From the NCBI RefSeq assembly GCF_004794105.1, contig NZ_SRYR01000001.1:1-64000 (forward strand): a DNA stretch of 64,000 bases. The letters run 5' to 3'. The position numbers and the translations under genes were made by a program. The notes beneath the pieces are model-generated. The model made no database searches. It was not told the DNA's origin and saw nothing but the letters and a program-made list of their open reading frames with translations. Positions 1-8,204 of this stretch are shown one piece after another. How positions within the stretch are numbered: position 1 is the stretch's first letter; each line of letters begins with the position of its first letter. The DNA is from Clostridium sartagoforme (GTDB lineage: Bacteria > Bacillota > Clostridia > Clostridiales > Clostridiaceae).

Positions 1-134
1 ATGATATTGTTGAAGATATAGATATAAAAGCTTTAGATGTTAAAAAAGGTGATAAAATTTACTTCATAATAACAGCTAATGAAAATAATGCTTGGGATGG
101 AGGAAGATTAGAAGTTTCTATTAAGCCAGTTTAG
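1..134 (+). CDS. C-terminal end of a protein cut by the window start
   Basis: An open frame (codons from base 3) runs to a TAG at 132-134 and gives the last 43 residues of a protein, ending GRLEVSIKPV. The stretch DKIYFIITANENNAWDG looks like the end of a beta-sandwich carbohydrate-binding or accessory domain, of the kind found at the tail of secreted glycosidases. That is an impression from a short fragment. The next gene lies on the other strand and a shared terminator follows, so this gene ends its own transcription unit. Confidence 0.6.
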   Translation, partial: DIVEDIDIKALDVKKGDKIYFIITANENNAWDGGRLEVSIKPV

Positions 135-160
135 AAATATGTAAATTAATAATATAAAAG

Positions 161-210
161 GAGCTGCCTTAAAATGATTTAATTCATTTTAAGGCAGCTC
201 TAATTTTATT
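161..210. terminator. Bidirectional terminator
   Basis: A perfect 17-bp inverted repeat (161-177 with 184-200, loop of 6) sits between two convergent genes. It is flanked by A-rich and T-rich runs, so it can end transcription from both sides. Confidence 0.85.
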
Positions 211-231
211 AAAATATAACTTGTAATAACA

Positions 232-1299
232 CTACATATTAACATTTCCAGTAGATCCTCTAAATATAATTGAAGTTTTTACATGCATTGTTCTAAAAGG
301 AATTAGAGGATTTTCTATTCTTGAAAGCAAAAGGTTTGCTGCAAATTTTCCCATTTCATAGCTTGGGATATTAACTGTAGTAAGTTTCGGCTCAATTATC
401 TTTGATTCCGCTGAATCATCGAATCCACATACTAATATGTCATCTGGGACAGATAAGCTAAGTTCTTTTAATACTTTTATTAAATATATAGCAATAAAAT
501 CATTAGCGCATATAAAGGCTTGTGGTAAATGTGACATTAAAGATAATTTATCTTTAAGTAGTTTGGATGAGGTAAGAAAGCTTTTATCATTTTCAAGAAT
601 TGATTTCTGAAAATCTATATCAATTCCAGAATCAGATAATGCAGTTGAATATCCCTTCCAACGTTCATTAAAACTTGCACAGTGATTAATATCACCGATG
701 AATCCAATATCTGTTATATCATTTTTTAACAGGGTTTTAGTTAGCTTATAAACACTATGATAATTTTCCATTAAAAGAATATCAGCATTAAGTTCTGAAT
801 CATCATTATTTACTGATGAATCAATAAATAATGTCGGTAGATTTAAATTGCAAATTAATTTATTGTATTCATGGTTAAACATTTCTATACAGATTATACC
901 ATCAACTGATTCTGGATTAAAATTAATAGGCAAACTTAAGGAATCTACATCAGTATCTCTAATCAGATGCATAGATAGTCTAAAGCCTAAATTACTTATT
1001 GTTTTCTCGAAACCTGATAAAAGATTAGCACCAAAGTGAGAACTGTTTGGCATGTTGCATGTAAATAGTGCAATTTCCTTATTACCTATAGGGATTTTAT
1101 TTTCTATAGGAATTTCACTATTTATTAAGGTGTTAAGGTGAGAAAATTGTTTATATCCCATTTCAATTGCTTTTTGAATAACTTTTGTTTTAGTACTTTC
1201 AGAAATTGTTCCAGTATTATTAAGTGCTTTTGATACAGTATTTCGAGACAGGTTTAGCATATCTGCTATATCTTGAACTGTAACCTTTTTATTTTGCAT
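232..1299 (-). CDS. LacI/GalR-family transcriptional regulator
   Basis: DNA-binding repressor of 355 residues, the normal LacI length. The N-terminal helix-turn-helix is at residues 5-26 (VTVQDIADMLNLSRNTVSKA), with the hinge helix near 50-60. A periplasmic-binding-protein-like effector domain fills the rest and ends in the usual IFRGSTG motif. It is divergent from an ABC/GH32/fructokinase operon and so is most likely that operon's sugar-sensing repressor. The effector is unknown; sucrose, a fructo-oligosaccharide or fructose phosphate would fit the neighbours. The ATG at 1299 follows an AGGAG site on the minus strand. The shared intergenic region holds repeated AAATGTAAA half-sites that may be its operators. 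Confidence 0.9.
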   Translation of the reverse strand: MQNKKVTVQDIADMLNLSRNTVSKALNNTGTISESTKTKVIQKAIEMGYKQFSHLNTLINSEIPIENKIPIGNKEIALFTCNMPNSSHFGANLLSGFEKTISNLGFRLSMHLIRDTDVDSLSLPINFNPESVDGIICIEMFNHEYNKLICNLNLPTLFIDSSVNNDDSELNADILLMENYHSVYKLTKTLLKNDITDIGFIGDINHCASFNERWKGYSTALSDSGIDIDFQKSILENDKSFLTSSKLLKDKLSLMSHLPQAFICANDFIAIYLIKVLKELSLSVPDDILVCGFDDSAESKIIEPKLTTVNIPSYEMGKFAANLLLSRIENPLIPFRTMHVKTSIIFRGSTGNVNM

Positions 1300-1308
1300 T
1301 ATAAAATA

Positions 1309-1577
1309 CTCCTTTACATTTATTAATAAAACTTTTTTATTAATGTTAATTTAATACTACCATTTTACTATACCAAATTAAAAGAGAAAAGGAAAGAAAA
1401 ATAGTGTTACAAATGTAAAATAAATTTTGTGCAAAGGTTAAAAATTAAGTTGATAAATGTAACTACATATATTGACAATGTAAAATAAAAATGATAATAT
1501 TAGATTATCACAGTAGAAAATGTTTACAGAAAGAGCAAAAATGTAAAGAAATAAACTGTTTATGTTACAAATGTAAA
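1309..1577. promoter_or_regulatory. Divergent control region with repeated AAATGTAAA half-sites
   Basis: The motif AAATGTAAA or its complement recurs near 1309-1320, 1412-1420, 1456-1463 (ending in C), 1478-1484, 1539-1547 and 1570-1577. Two copies are fused into the palindrome-like TTACAAATGTAA (1407-1418 and 1565-1576), 158 bp apart. These flank and overlap the permease promoter. They are plausible LacI-family operators that could support looping, but they lack the central CG common in that family, so the assignment is inferred. Confidence 0.5.
1472..1500 (+). promoter_or_regulatory. SigA-type promoter of the sugar ABC operon
   Basis: A consensus -35 TTGACA (1472-1477), a 17-bp spacer and a -10 TAATAT (1495-1500). 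The start point would be near 1507, downstream of the ATG at 1491, so that ATG cannot be the start codon for this promoter. Confidence 0.7.
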
Positions 1578-1604
1578 TATGGATATAGAAGGGATGGGAT
1601 TAAA

Positions 1605-2609
1605 TTGAGAGAGGTAGAAAACCTTTTACCTAGTACAAAGAAAAATTCAAAAAATATTTTAAAAAAAGAACCTTCAAATGTTTTAGGGGGAATAAAGGAT
1701 AAGTTAAATAATAATTTTAAGTATATGAAAAAAAATTATGAATTATATCTTTTTTTCATGCTACCACCTCTGATTTTATTAATTGTGTTTAAGTATGTTC
1801 CAATTGGTGGGATATTAATGGCATTTGAGGATTACAATCCTATTGCTGGACTTCTTAATAGTGAGTGGGTAGGTTTAAAACATTTCCAAAGATTTTTAAG
1901 CTCGCCAGATTTTATGCAGTTACTTATGAATACATTAAAGTTAAGCGTATATGGCTTATTATGGGGATTCCCAATGCCAATTATATTAGCTTTATTATTA
2001 TCAAGAGTAAAGAGCGAAGGATTAAGAAAAAAGATACAACTAATTTTATATGCTCCAAATTTTATTTCAGTAATAGTAATTTCGGGGATGATAATATTAT
2101 TCTTATCTCCTGTAGGACCTATTAATAACTTTTTAGGAACTGCAATTAATTTCATGACTAAGCCTGAAGCATTTCGTACTATATATATAGCTAGTGGAAT
2201 ATGGCAAGGAGCAGGATGGGCTTCTATTATTTATACAGCAGCACTTTCTAATTCAAGCAAAGAGTTAACAGAAGCAGCAATTATAGATGGAGCAAATGTT
2301 TTTCAACAAATTATATATGTTGACTTACCAGCAATAAAGCCAATAATGGTTATACAATTTATATTATCAGCAGGTAATATCATGAGTATAGGTTTCGAAA
2401 AAGCGTTAGCATTACAGACAAGTTTGAATTTGCCAACATCAGAAATTTTATCAACATATGTTTATAAAGTGGGTCTTCAATTAGGGGACTATAGTTTTTC
2501 TACTGCAGTAGGACTGTTTAATGCAATAATAAATTTAATTCTATTAATTATTGTGAATACAACTGTTAATAGATTGAATAAGGACGAAGAAGAAGCACAA
2601 GGCTTGTAG
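1605..2609 (+). CDS. ABC sugar transporter permease, LplB type
   Basis: Membrane permease of a carbohydrate ABC importer (binding-protein-dependent transport family, LplB/YtcP branch). About six membrane segments are visible, the first around YLFFMLPPLILLIVFKYV. The cytoplasmic EAA loop, which docks the ATPase, reads EAAIIDGANVFQQIIYVDLP. The frame stays open up to an ATG at 1491, but that ATG lies inside the promoter and the added residues are Cys/Lys-rich and unlike the family. A TTG at 1605 behind GAAGGGATGGGA gives a normal 334-residue protein. It is first in an operon with the second permease, binding protein, GH32 and fructokinase. No ATPase gene is present, so a shared MsmK-like ATPase elsewhere is likely. 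Confidence 0.85.
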   Translation: MREVENLLPSTKKNSKNILKKEPSNVLGGIKDKLNNNFKYMKKNYELYLFFMLPPLILLIVFKYVPIGGILMAFEDYNPIAGLLNSEWVGLKHFQRFLSSPDFMQLLMNTLKLSVYGLLWGFPMPIILALLLSRVKSEGLRKKIQLILYAPNFISVIVISGMIILFLSPVGPINNFLGTAINFMTKPEAFRTIYIASGIWQGAGWASIIYTAALSNSSKELTEAAIIDGANVFQQIIYVDLPAIKPIMVIQFILSAGNIMSIGFEKALALQTSLNLPTSEILSTYVYKVGLQLGDYSFSTAVGLFNAIINLILLIIVNTTVNRLNKDEEEAQGL

Positions 2610-2621
2610 GAGGTGGATAAA

Positions 2622-3518
2622 ATGATGAAAAAAGAAAAAAGTAGGCTTACAAAATCTGATAAATTTATTATGGGTAGTGGGTACTTTATATTAGCAGTAT
2701 TTGTGCTTTTAATTATTATACCACTTGCGTATGTACTTATTGCATCTTTCATGGATCCAGTTGAATTAAGTAATAATGGAATAACTCTTGACTTTAGCAA
2801 ATGGTCTTTAGAGGGATATAGAAGAGTTTTTGAAGATGATATGATTTTAAGAGGGTTCCTTAACTCTATGTTCTATTCAATTACTTTTGCCCTTATTTCA
2901 GTTGCAGTTACACTTTTAGCAGCATATCCATTATCAAAAAAAGATTTTGTGGGGAAAAAGTTCTTTAATGCATTATTTATTATAACTATGTTTATAGGTG
3001 GAGGTTTAATGCCAACCTATCTTTTAATGGATAAATTAAAGCTTATTAATACAGTGTGGGCAATACTACTTCCAGGGGCAATTAATGTATGGAATATAAT
3101 GCTTGCTAAAACATATTTCAGAAGTTTACCTAAAGAATTAAGAGAGGCTTCAGCTATAGATGGTGCAAGTGAAATAAAACATTTCTTCAAGATTGTTTTA
3201 CCAGTTTGTAAACCGATAATTGCAGTATTGATTCTATATCAATTTGTAGGACAATGGAATAGTTATTTTGATGCTATGATTTATTTAGATGATGCAAGCT
3301 TACAACCATTACAACTTGTAATAAGATCAATATTAATTCAAAATACTCCAGCAACTGGAATGATTGCTGATATTCAAAGTACAGCAGCAATGGCTAAGAT
3401 TGCAGAGTTATTAAAATATTCAACTATAGTAATTTCAAGTTTACCATTATTAATTATGTATCCATTCTTCCAAAAATACTTTGATAAAGGTATCTTAGGC
3501 GGATCATTAAAAGGCTAA
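2622..3518 (+). CDS. ABC sugar transporter permease, YtcP/MalG type
   Basis: Second membrane subunit of the same importer, 298 residues with about six transmembrane helices. The EAA loop, LREASAIDGASEIKHFFKIV, is conserved. It ends in FDKGILGGSLKG, the typical terminus of this permease branch. A GTG at 2613 overlaps the AGGAGG site (2609-2614), so the ATG at 2622, seven bases downstream, is the better start. It lies 12 bases after the first permease, which points to translational coupling. Confidence 0.88.
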   Translation: MMKKEKSRLTKSDKFIMGSGYFILAVFVLLIIIPLAYVLIASFMDPVELSNNGITLDFSKWSLEGYRRVFEDDMILRGFLNSMFYSITFALISVAVTLLAAYPLSKKDFVGKKFFNALFIITMFIGGGLMPTYLLMDKLKLINTVWAILLPGAINVWNIMLAKTYFRSLPKELREASAIDGASEIKHFFKIVLPVCKPIIAVLILYQFVGQWNSYFDAMIYLDDASLQPLQLVIRSILIQNTPATGMIADIQSTAAMAKIAELLKYSTIVISSLPLLIMYPFFQKYFDKGILGGSLKG

Positions 3519-3545
3519 AAATAAATATAAAGGAGATTAAATATA

Positions 3546-5138
3546 ATGAAAAAATCTATGATTAAAAAAATATTATGTGTCTCATTAGCAACTATAACAA
3601 CATTATCAATGGTAGCATGTGGCTCTAAGGGCGGAAAGGAGACAAAAGTATATACAGATGTTTCATTTCCATTAGAAGAAACTGCAACTTTAAAAATGTT
3701 AACACATGCGCCTGCTATTTCAGAGCAAGATCCAAGTAAAAGGCTTATATTCCAAAGGCTAGAAGAAGAAACAAATGTGAATATAGATTGGACATGTTAT
3801 GTGGATGATCAATTTGCAGATAAAAGAAATTTAGCATTATCTAAGAAAGATACTCTTCCAGATGTTGTTTTTGACTCATACATGAGTACTTATGATTTAC
3901 TTCGTTACTCAAAGCAAGGAGTTATTATTTCAGTAGAAGATTTAATTAAAGATTATATGCCAAACCTTTCAAAAGTATTAGATGAAAATCCAGAGTATAG
4001 AAAAATGATTACAGCTCCAGATGGACATATTTATTCTTTCCCTTGGATAGAAGAATTAGGAACAGGTAAAGAAGCAATTCAATCAGTAGGAAATATTCCA
4101 TATATAAATAAAAAATGGATTGATGAATTAGGACTTCAAGTACCAACAACTACAGACGAATTAGTTTCAGTATTAAAGGCTTTTAAAGAAAAGAAGCCTG
4201 ATTCAATTCCAATGTCATTTATTATGAATAATGGAGACCAAGATCCAGGAATCTTACTTGGAGCATTTGGAGAAGGGGATAACGCAGATCATTATCTTGT
4301 AACAAATGACAAAAAAGTTATTTATTCAACAGTTCAAGAAGGATATAAAGAAGGAATTAAATGGCTTAATAGCCTTCAAACACAAGGATTATTAGATCCA
4401 GAAGCATTTACTCAAGATTGGTCTACTTATGTATCTAAAGGTAAGAATGGAAAATTTGGTATGTTCTTTACTTGGGATGCAGCAAACGTAGTAGAAAATG
4501 CAAGTGATTATATTGCTCTTCCAGCATTAGCAGGACCTAATGGAAATGTTAATATTCCAAGATCTAATGGATTTGGTGTTGATGTTGGTAGATGTGTTAT
4601 AACATCAGCAAACAAAAACTTAGAATTAACAGCAAAATGGATAGATAGATTATATGATCCAGTTCAATCAGTTCAAGACAACTGGGGAACTTATGGTGAT
4701 GAAAATAATCAAAATGTATTTGAATTAAAAGAAGATGGTAGCTTAAAACACTTAGAATTAAATGGAGCATCTCCTTGGGAAGTTCGTGCAAATCAATTCG
4801 TTGCTGGTCCTTTAGCTATCCTTGATGAGTATTATGGAAAATATACAACTATGCCGGATGATGCAAAAGCAAGATTAGATATACTTCATGGAACATATGT
4901 AGAAAATATGAAAGCAGAATATAATTATCCATTAGTATTTATGACTTCTGAAGATACTGAACAACTTACTCAATATGAAACTGCTGTAAGATCATTCACA
5001 GAACGTAAAAAGGCAGAGTGGATATTAAATGGTGGTATTGATGCAGAGTGGGATGCATATCTTGAAGAAATAGAATCATTAGGATTATCAAAAATGTTAG
5101 AAATTAAACAAAAATATTTAGATGAGTATTTTAAATAA
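3546..5138 (+). CDS. Extracellular sugar-binding lipoprotein of the ABC importer
   Basis: Solute-binding protein of 530 residues with a lipoprotein signal peptide: MKKSMIKKILCV start, hydrophobic core and lipobox LSMVAC, so the mature protein begins at the Cys near residue 25. It would be tethered outside the membrane and deliver sugar to the two permeases encoded just upstream. The size and the late aromatic-rich region fit the LplA-like binding proteins that accompany LplB/YtcP permeases. Substrate is inferred from GH32 and fructokinase downstream: sucrose, kestose or short fructans. A good AAGGAGA site precedes the ATG. Confidence 0.85.
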   Translation: MKKSMIKKILCVSLATITTLSMVACGSKGGKETKVYTDVSFPLEETATLKMLTHAPAISEQDPSKRLIFQRLEEETNVNIDWTCYVDDQFADKRNLALSKKDTLPDVVFDSYMSTYDLLRYSKQGVIISVEDLIKDYMPNLSKVLDENPEYRKMITAPDGHIYSFPWIEELGTGKEAIQSVGNIPYINKKWIDELGLQVPTTTDELVSVLKAFKEKKPDSIPMSFIMNNGDQDPGILLGAFGEGDNADHYLVTNDKKVIYSTVQEGYKEGIKWLNSLQTQGLLDPEAFTQDWSTYVSKGKNGKFGMFFTWDAANVVENASDYIALPALAGPNGNVNIPRSNGFGVDVGRCVITSANKNLELTAKWIDRLYDPVQSVQDNWGTYGDENNQNVFELKEDGSLKHLELNGASPWEVRANQFVAGPLAILDEYYGKYTTMPDDAKARLDILHGTYVENMKAEYNYPLVFMTSEDTEQLTQYETAVRSFTERKKAEWILNGGIDAEWDAYLEEIESLGLSKMLEIKQKYLDEYFK

Positions 5139-5153
5139 AATAATAAATTAATG

Positions 5154-5178
5154 CATAAGAGACTATAGGTCTCTTATG
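5154..5178 (+). terminator. Hairpin without a T-run between binding protein and GH32 genes
   Basis: A 10-bp stem (5154-5163 with 5169-5178, loop of 5) sits 15 bases after the binding-protein stop. No T-run follows. It is more likely a 3'-end stabilising or partial-termination element that raises binding-protein mRNA over the enzymes than a full terminator. Confidence 0.5.
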
Positions 5179-5212
5179 TATTATATTAGAGAAAAAGGAA
5201 GGGTTTAAATAA

Positions 5213-6688
5213 ATGAGGGAAAGAAATGCAGCAATTTTAGAAAAAGCAAAATTATATGAAAATGAATTTATCAAAAGTATTAGCAAAGATGAAAAACCAT
5301 CATTTCATTTATGTGCGCCTATAGGATGGATTAATGATCCAAATGGATTTTCTACTTTTAATGATGAATATCATTTATTTTATCAATATTATCCATATGA
5401 TACAATATGGGGACCTATGCATTGGGGACATAGTAAAACAAAGGATTTTATAAAATGGGAACAACTACCGGTAGCTCTTGCTCCTGATGAAGATTATGAT
5501 ATGGAAGGATGCTTTTCAGGTAGTGCTATAGAAGATGATGGTAAACATATAATTATGTATACTGGGGTTTTAGATAAAACTAATGAAGAGGGAAAGCGTA
5601 TATTAAGACAAACTCAATGTATTGCAATTGGAGACGGAATAAATTATGAAAAATTAGATTGCAATCCAGTTATAACAAATGAAATGTTACCAGAAGGAAG
5701 TAGTTTAGAAGATTTTAGAGATCCTAAGATATGGAAAGATGGGAATGAATTTTATACTGTAGTTGCAAGTAGGAGTAAAGATGGTAGTGGACAAATTCTT
5801 ATGTATAAATCAAGGGATTTAAGAAATTGGGAATATGTTACTATTGTTGATAAGAGTGAAAATAAGATAGGACGTATGTGGGAATGTCCAGATTTCTTTA
5901 AATTAGATGAAAATTATATTCTTGTAATTTCACCACAAGAGGTTAAGGCTGATAAAAATGGTTTCCATAATGGAAATAATACAGCATATATAATTGGGAA
6001 ATATGATAAAAATAATAATAACTTTACTAGAGAAAAGTATAGTGTTATAGATTATGGATTAGATTTTTATGCACCTCAAACTTTTGAAGCAAAAGATGGA
6101 AGACGTATAATGGTAGGATGGATGCATTCTTGGGAGAATAGAATTGTACCACATGATTTTAAATGGTGTGGAATGATGACTATACCTAGAGAGCTTACAA
6201 TTAAAGATGGTTTTTTAATTCAAAATCCAATTAGAGAAATTGAAAATTATTATAAGAATACTGTTGAATATAATGATTTATCAATTGAAAAAGAAATATC
6301 TTTAGAAGGAATTAATGGTAGGGCAATAGATATTACATTAGATATTGATGCAAGTAAATCTGAAGAATTCCAAATTAAAGTAGCAAAAAATGAAGAATAT
6401 GAAACATTAATAAGCTATAACCCAAGAAAGAGTATAGTTACATTTGATAGAAGTTACTCTGGAAAATATGGAGATACACTTCATAGAAGAGATATTAGTG
6501 TAAAAGAAAATGATGGTAAAATAAAATTAAGATTAATTATAGATAAGTATTCTGTAGAGATTTTTATTAATGATGGAGAACATGTAATGACATCTACATT
6601 CTATACACCTTTAAATGCCACAGATATTACTTTTTCATCACAAGGATTAACTTTAGCTAATATTAAAAAACATGATATTATTGTGTAA
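5213..6688 (+). CDS. scrB: GH32 beta-fructosidase (sucrose / fructo-oligosaccharide hydrolase)
   Basis: Five-bladed propeller glycoside hydrolase family 32, 491 residues. The three signature acids are present: the nucleophile in WINDPNG (Asp42), the transition-state stabiliser in FRDP (Asp170) and the acid/base in ECPD (Glu224). A beta-sandwich domain fills about 345-491. There is no signal peptide, so it acts in the cytoplasm on imported sugar. The usual ScrB acts on sucrose-6-phosphate made by a PTS; here the importer is an ABC system, so free sucrose or fructo-oligosaccharide is the likelier substrate. The start follows AAGGAAGGG. Fructose released would pass to the kinase encoded next. 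Confidence 0.9.
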   Translation: MRERNAAILEKAKLYENEFIKSISKDEKPSFHLCAPIGWINDPNGFSTFNDEYHLFYQYYPYDTIWGPMHWGHSKTKDFIKWEQLPVALAPDEDYDMEGCFSGSAIEDDGKHIIMYTGVLDKTNEEGKRILRQTQCIAIGDGINYEKLDCNPVITNEMLPEGSSLEDFRDPKIWKDGNEFYTVVASRSKDGSGQILMYKSRDLRNWEYVTIVDKSENKIGRMWECPDFFKLDENYILVISPQEVKADKNGFHNGNNTAYIIGKYDKNNNNFTREKYSVIDYGLDFYAPQTFEAKDGRRIMVGWMHSWENRIVPHDFKWCGMMTIPRELTIKDGFLIQNPIREIENYYKNTVEYNDLSIEKEISLEGINGRAIDITLDIDASKSEEFQIKVAKNEEYETLISYNPRKSIVTFDRSYSGKYGDTLHRRDISVKENDGKIKLRLIIDKYSVEIFINDGEHVMTSTFYTPLNATDITFSSQGLTLANIKKHDIIV

Positions 6689-6765
6689 AAAATAAATTGT
6701 TCTTACAATTATATACTATGTAATAATTAAGATAAATAAGCTTATAGGAAATGAGGATGTATGGT

Positions 6766-7716
6766 ATGAAAAGAGTTATTTGTACAGGAGAAGCGTTAAT
6801 AGATTTTGTATCTACAGATTTAGGAAGTTCATTAAAAGAAACAAATGGATTTGTGAAAAAGGCAGGTGGAGCTCCTGCAAATGTTGCTGCAGCTATATCA
6901 AAACTAGGTGCAGAAGCATATTTCTTTGGAACAGTTGGTAACGATGCCTTTGGTAGCTTTTTAGAAGATACTTTTAAAAATAATAATATAATGACTGATT
7001 TTATGTATAAGCTAGAAAATCATAATACAACTTTTGCATTCGTATCATTAATGGAGGATGGTGAAAGGGATTTTGAATTCGTTAGAGATGCCGATTCTTT
7101 TCTATCATATAATATGATTAAAGATGATTTGGATAAATTTGATTTATTTCACTTTGGAAGTGCCACTGCTTTCCTAGATGGGGAATTAAAAGGCACCTAT
7201 TATAAGTTAAAGGAATATGCATTGAAAAATAACAAGATAATATCATTTGATGCTAATTATAGAGATAATTTATTTAATGATAAAAAGGATGAATTTATTA
7301 AATGTTGTATTGATTTTATTAAAGATAGCTATATAGTTAAATTGAGTGACGAAGAAGCCTTGTTAATTAGTGGTAAAAATACTATTAAAGAAGCATCAGA
7401 TTTTATTTTAAATTTAGGATGTAAGAATTTGATAGTTACATTAGGTAAAGAGGGTGCAATGTTAACAACAATTGAAAAACAAGTGCTAGTACCAACTAAA
7501 AAAATGAAAATGAAGGATTCCACAGGTGCTGGGGATGCATTTATGGGAGCAGTACTTGCACAAGTATTAAATTCACCAGAAAAGGATATGGAAGAAATAA
7601 TTAGATGTGCTAATATAGTTGGTGGAATAACTACTACAAAGGTTGGCGCTTTAGAATCTATACCAACATGGGATGAAGTTGAGAACTATTTGAAAGATAT
7701 TAATAAATTTGAATAA
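6766..7716 (+). CDS. scrK: Fructokinase, PfkB family
   Basis: Ribokinase/PfkB sugar kinase of about 316 residues that would phosphorylate fructose to fructose-6-phosphate. The N-terminal motif GEALIDF and the glycine-rich AGGAPANVA match family signature 1. The C-terminal STGAGDAF motif (catalytic Asp near residue 257) matches signature 2. ATGs at 6751 and 6757 are in frame, but the GAGG at 6753-6756 is best placed for the ATG at 6766, which gives MKRVICTGEALIDF as in relatives. It is the last gene of the operon and is followed by a strong terminator. Confidence 0.88.
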   Translation: MKRVICTGEALIDFVSTDLGSSLKETNGFVKKAGGAPANVAAAISKLGAEAYFFGTVGNDAFGSFLEDTFKNNNIMTDFMYKLENHNTTFAFVSLMEDGERDFEFVRDADSFLSYNMIKDDLDKFDLFHFGSATAFLDGELKGTYYKLKEYALKNNKIISFDANYRDNLFNDKKDEFIKCCIDFIKDSYIVKLSDEEALLISGKNTIKEASDFILNLGCKNLIVTLGKEGAMLTTIEKQVLVPTKKMKMKDSTGAGDAFMGAVLAQVLNSPEKDMEEIIRCANIVGGITTTKVGALESIPTWDEVENYLKDINKFE

Positions 7717-7757
7717 ATATTAATATTGATAAATTTGAATAATATTCTTATATACAT

Positions 7758-7787
7758 AGGGGAAAATATATATTTTCCTCTTTTTTC
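7758..7787 (+). terminator. Rho-independent terminator of the sugar operon
   Basis: A 10-bp stem (7758-7767 with 7772-7781) is followed directly by a run of T (7781-7786), 40 bases after the fructokinase stop. Confidence 0.85.
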
Positions 7788-8094
7788 TGTGCTCGGAGTA
7801 GGTGCGTACTAGTGGGTGAAAGTCTGATTTGTGGCTCAGAAAACTTATAGCTATATTTTTAATAAAAAACTCCTTTTAAAGATAAAAAGAAATCTGGCAA
7901 CTGCCTTTGATTATCAGAAGGAGGACATTCATAATAAATAATGTAAATGAACTTTAAATAAATATAGAAGTAGAAATATAAAGTTAGAATTATTTACAAA
8001 TAATTGTATGAAAAAAGTTAATATTGTTATATTATAATTATAGTGGTTACATACAAATTTAACCATTAATTATCTGAAAGGATGTGATGTTTTA
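7788..8094. other. Gene-free stretch with possible structured RNA or group II intron remnant
   Basis: No convincing gene. Around 7800-7850 the text GTGCG, then GTGGGTGAAAGTC, resembles the 5' end of bacterial group II introns, but no intron reverse transcriptase or domain V follows. Downstream, CTCCTT (7870-7875) can pair with AAGGAG (7918-7923) around an inner GGC-AACT-GCC hairpin (7896-7905). This part is richer in G and C than nearby spacers. It could be a decayed intron fragment or an uncharacterised RNA. Confidence 0.35.
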
Positions 8095-8157
8095 TGATGA
8101 GTTTAGTAAGAATTAACAGAAACTATATTGTTGTTTATGGGAAGGTGACTACAGTAT
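8095..8157 (+). CDS. Possible 20-21-residue leader peptide before rsgA
   Basis: A short frame with two consecutive ATG codons (8095, 8098), preceded by AAGGATG, encodes a small basic peptide ending YGKVTTV. Its end overlaps the left arm of a hairpin (GGGAAGG 8139-8145 with CCTTCCC 8173-8179) lying just before the rsgA ribosome binding site. It could be a translated leader that controls rsgA, or a chance frame. No homologue is recognised. Confidence 0.25.
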
Positions 8158-8204
8158 AGAGTAATTTAATATCCTTCCCAATAACTTATGTTTCGGGAGG
8201 AAAA

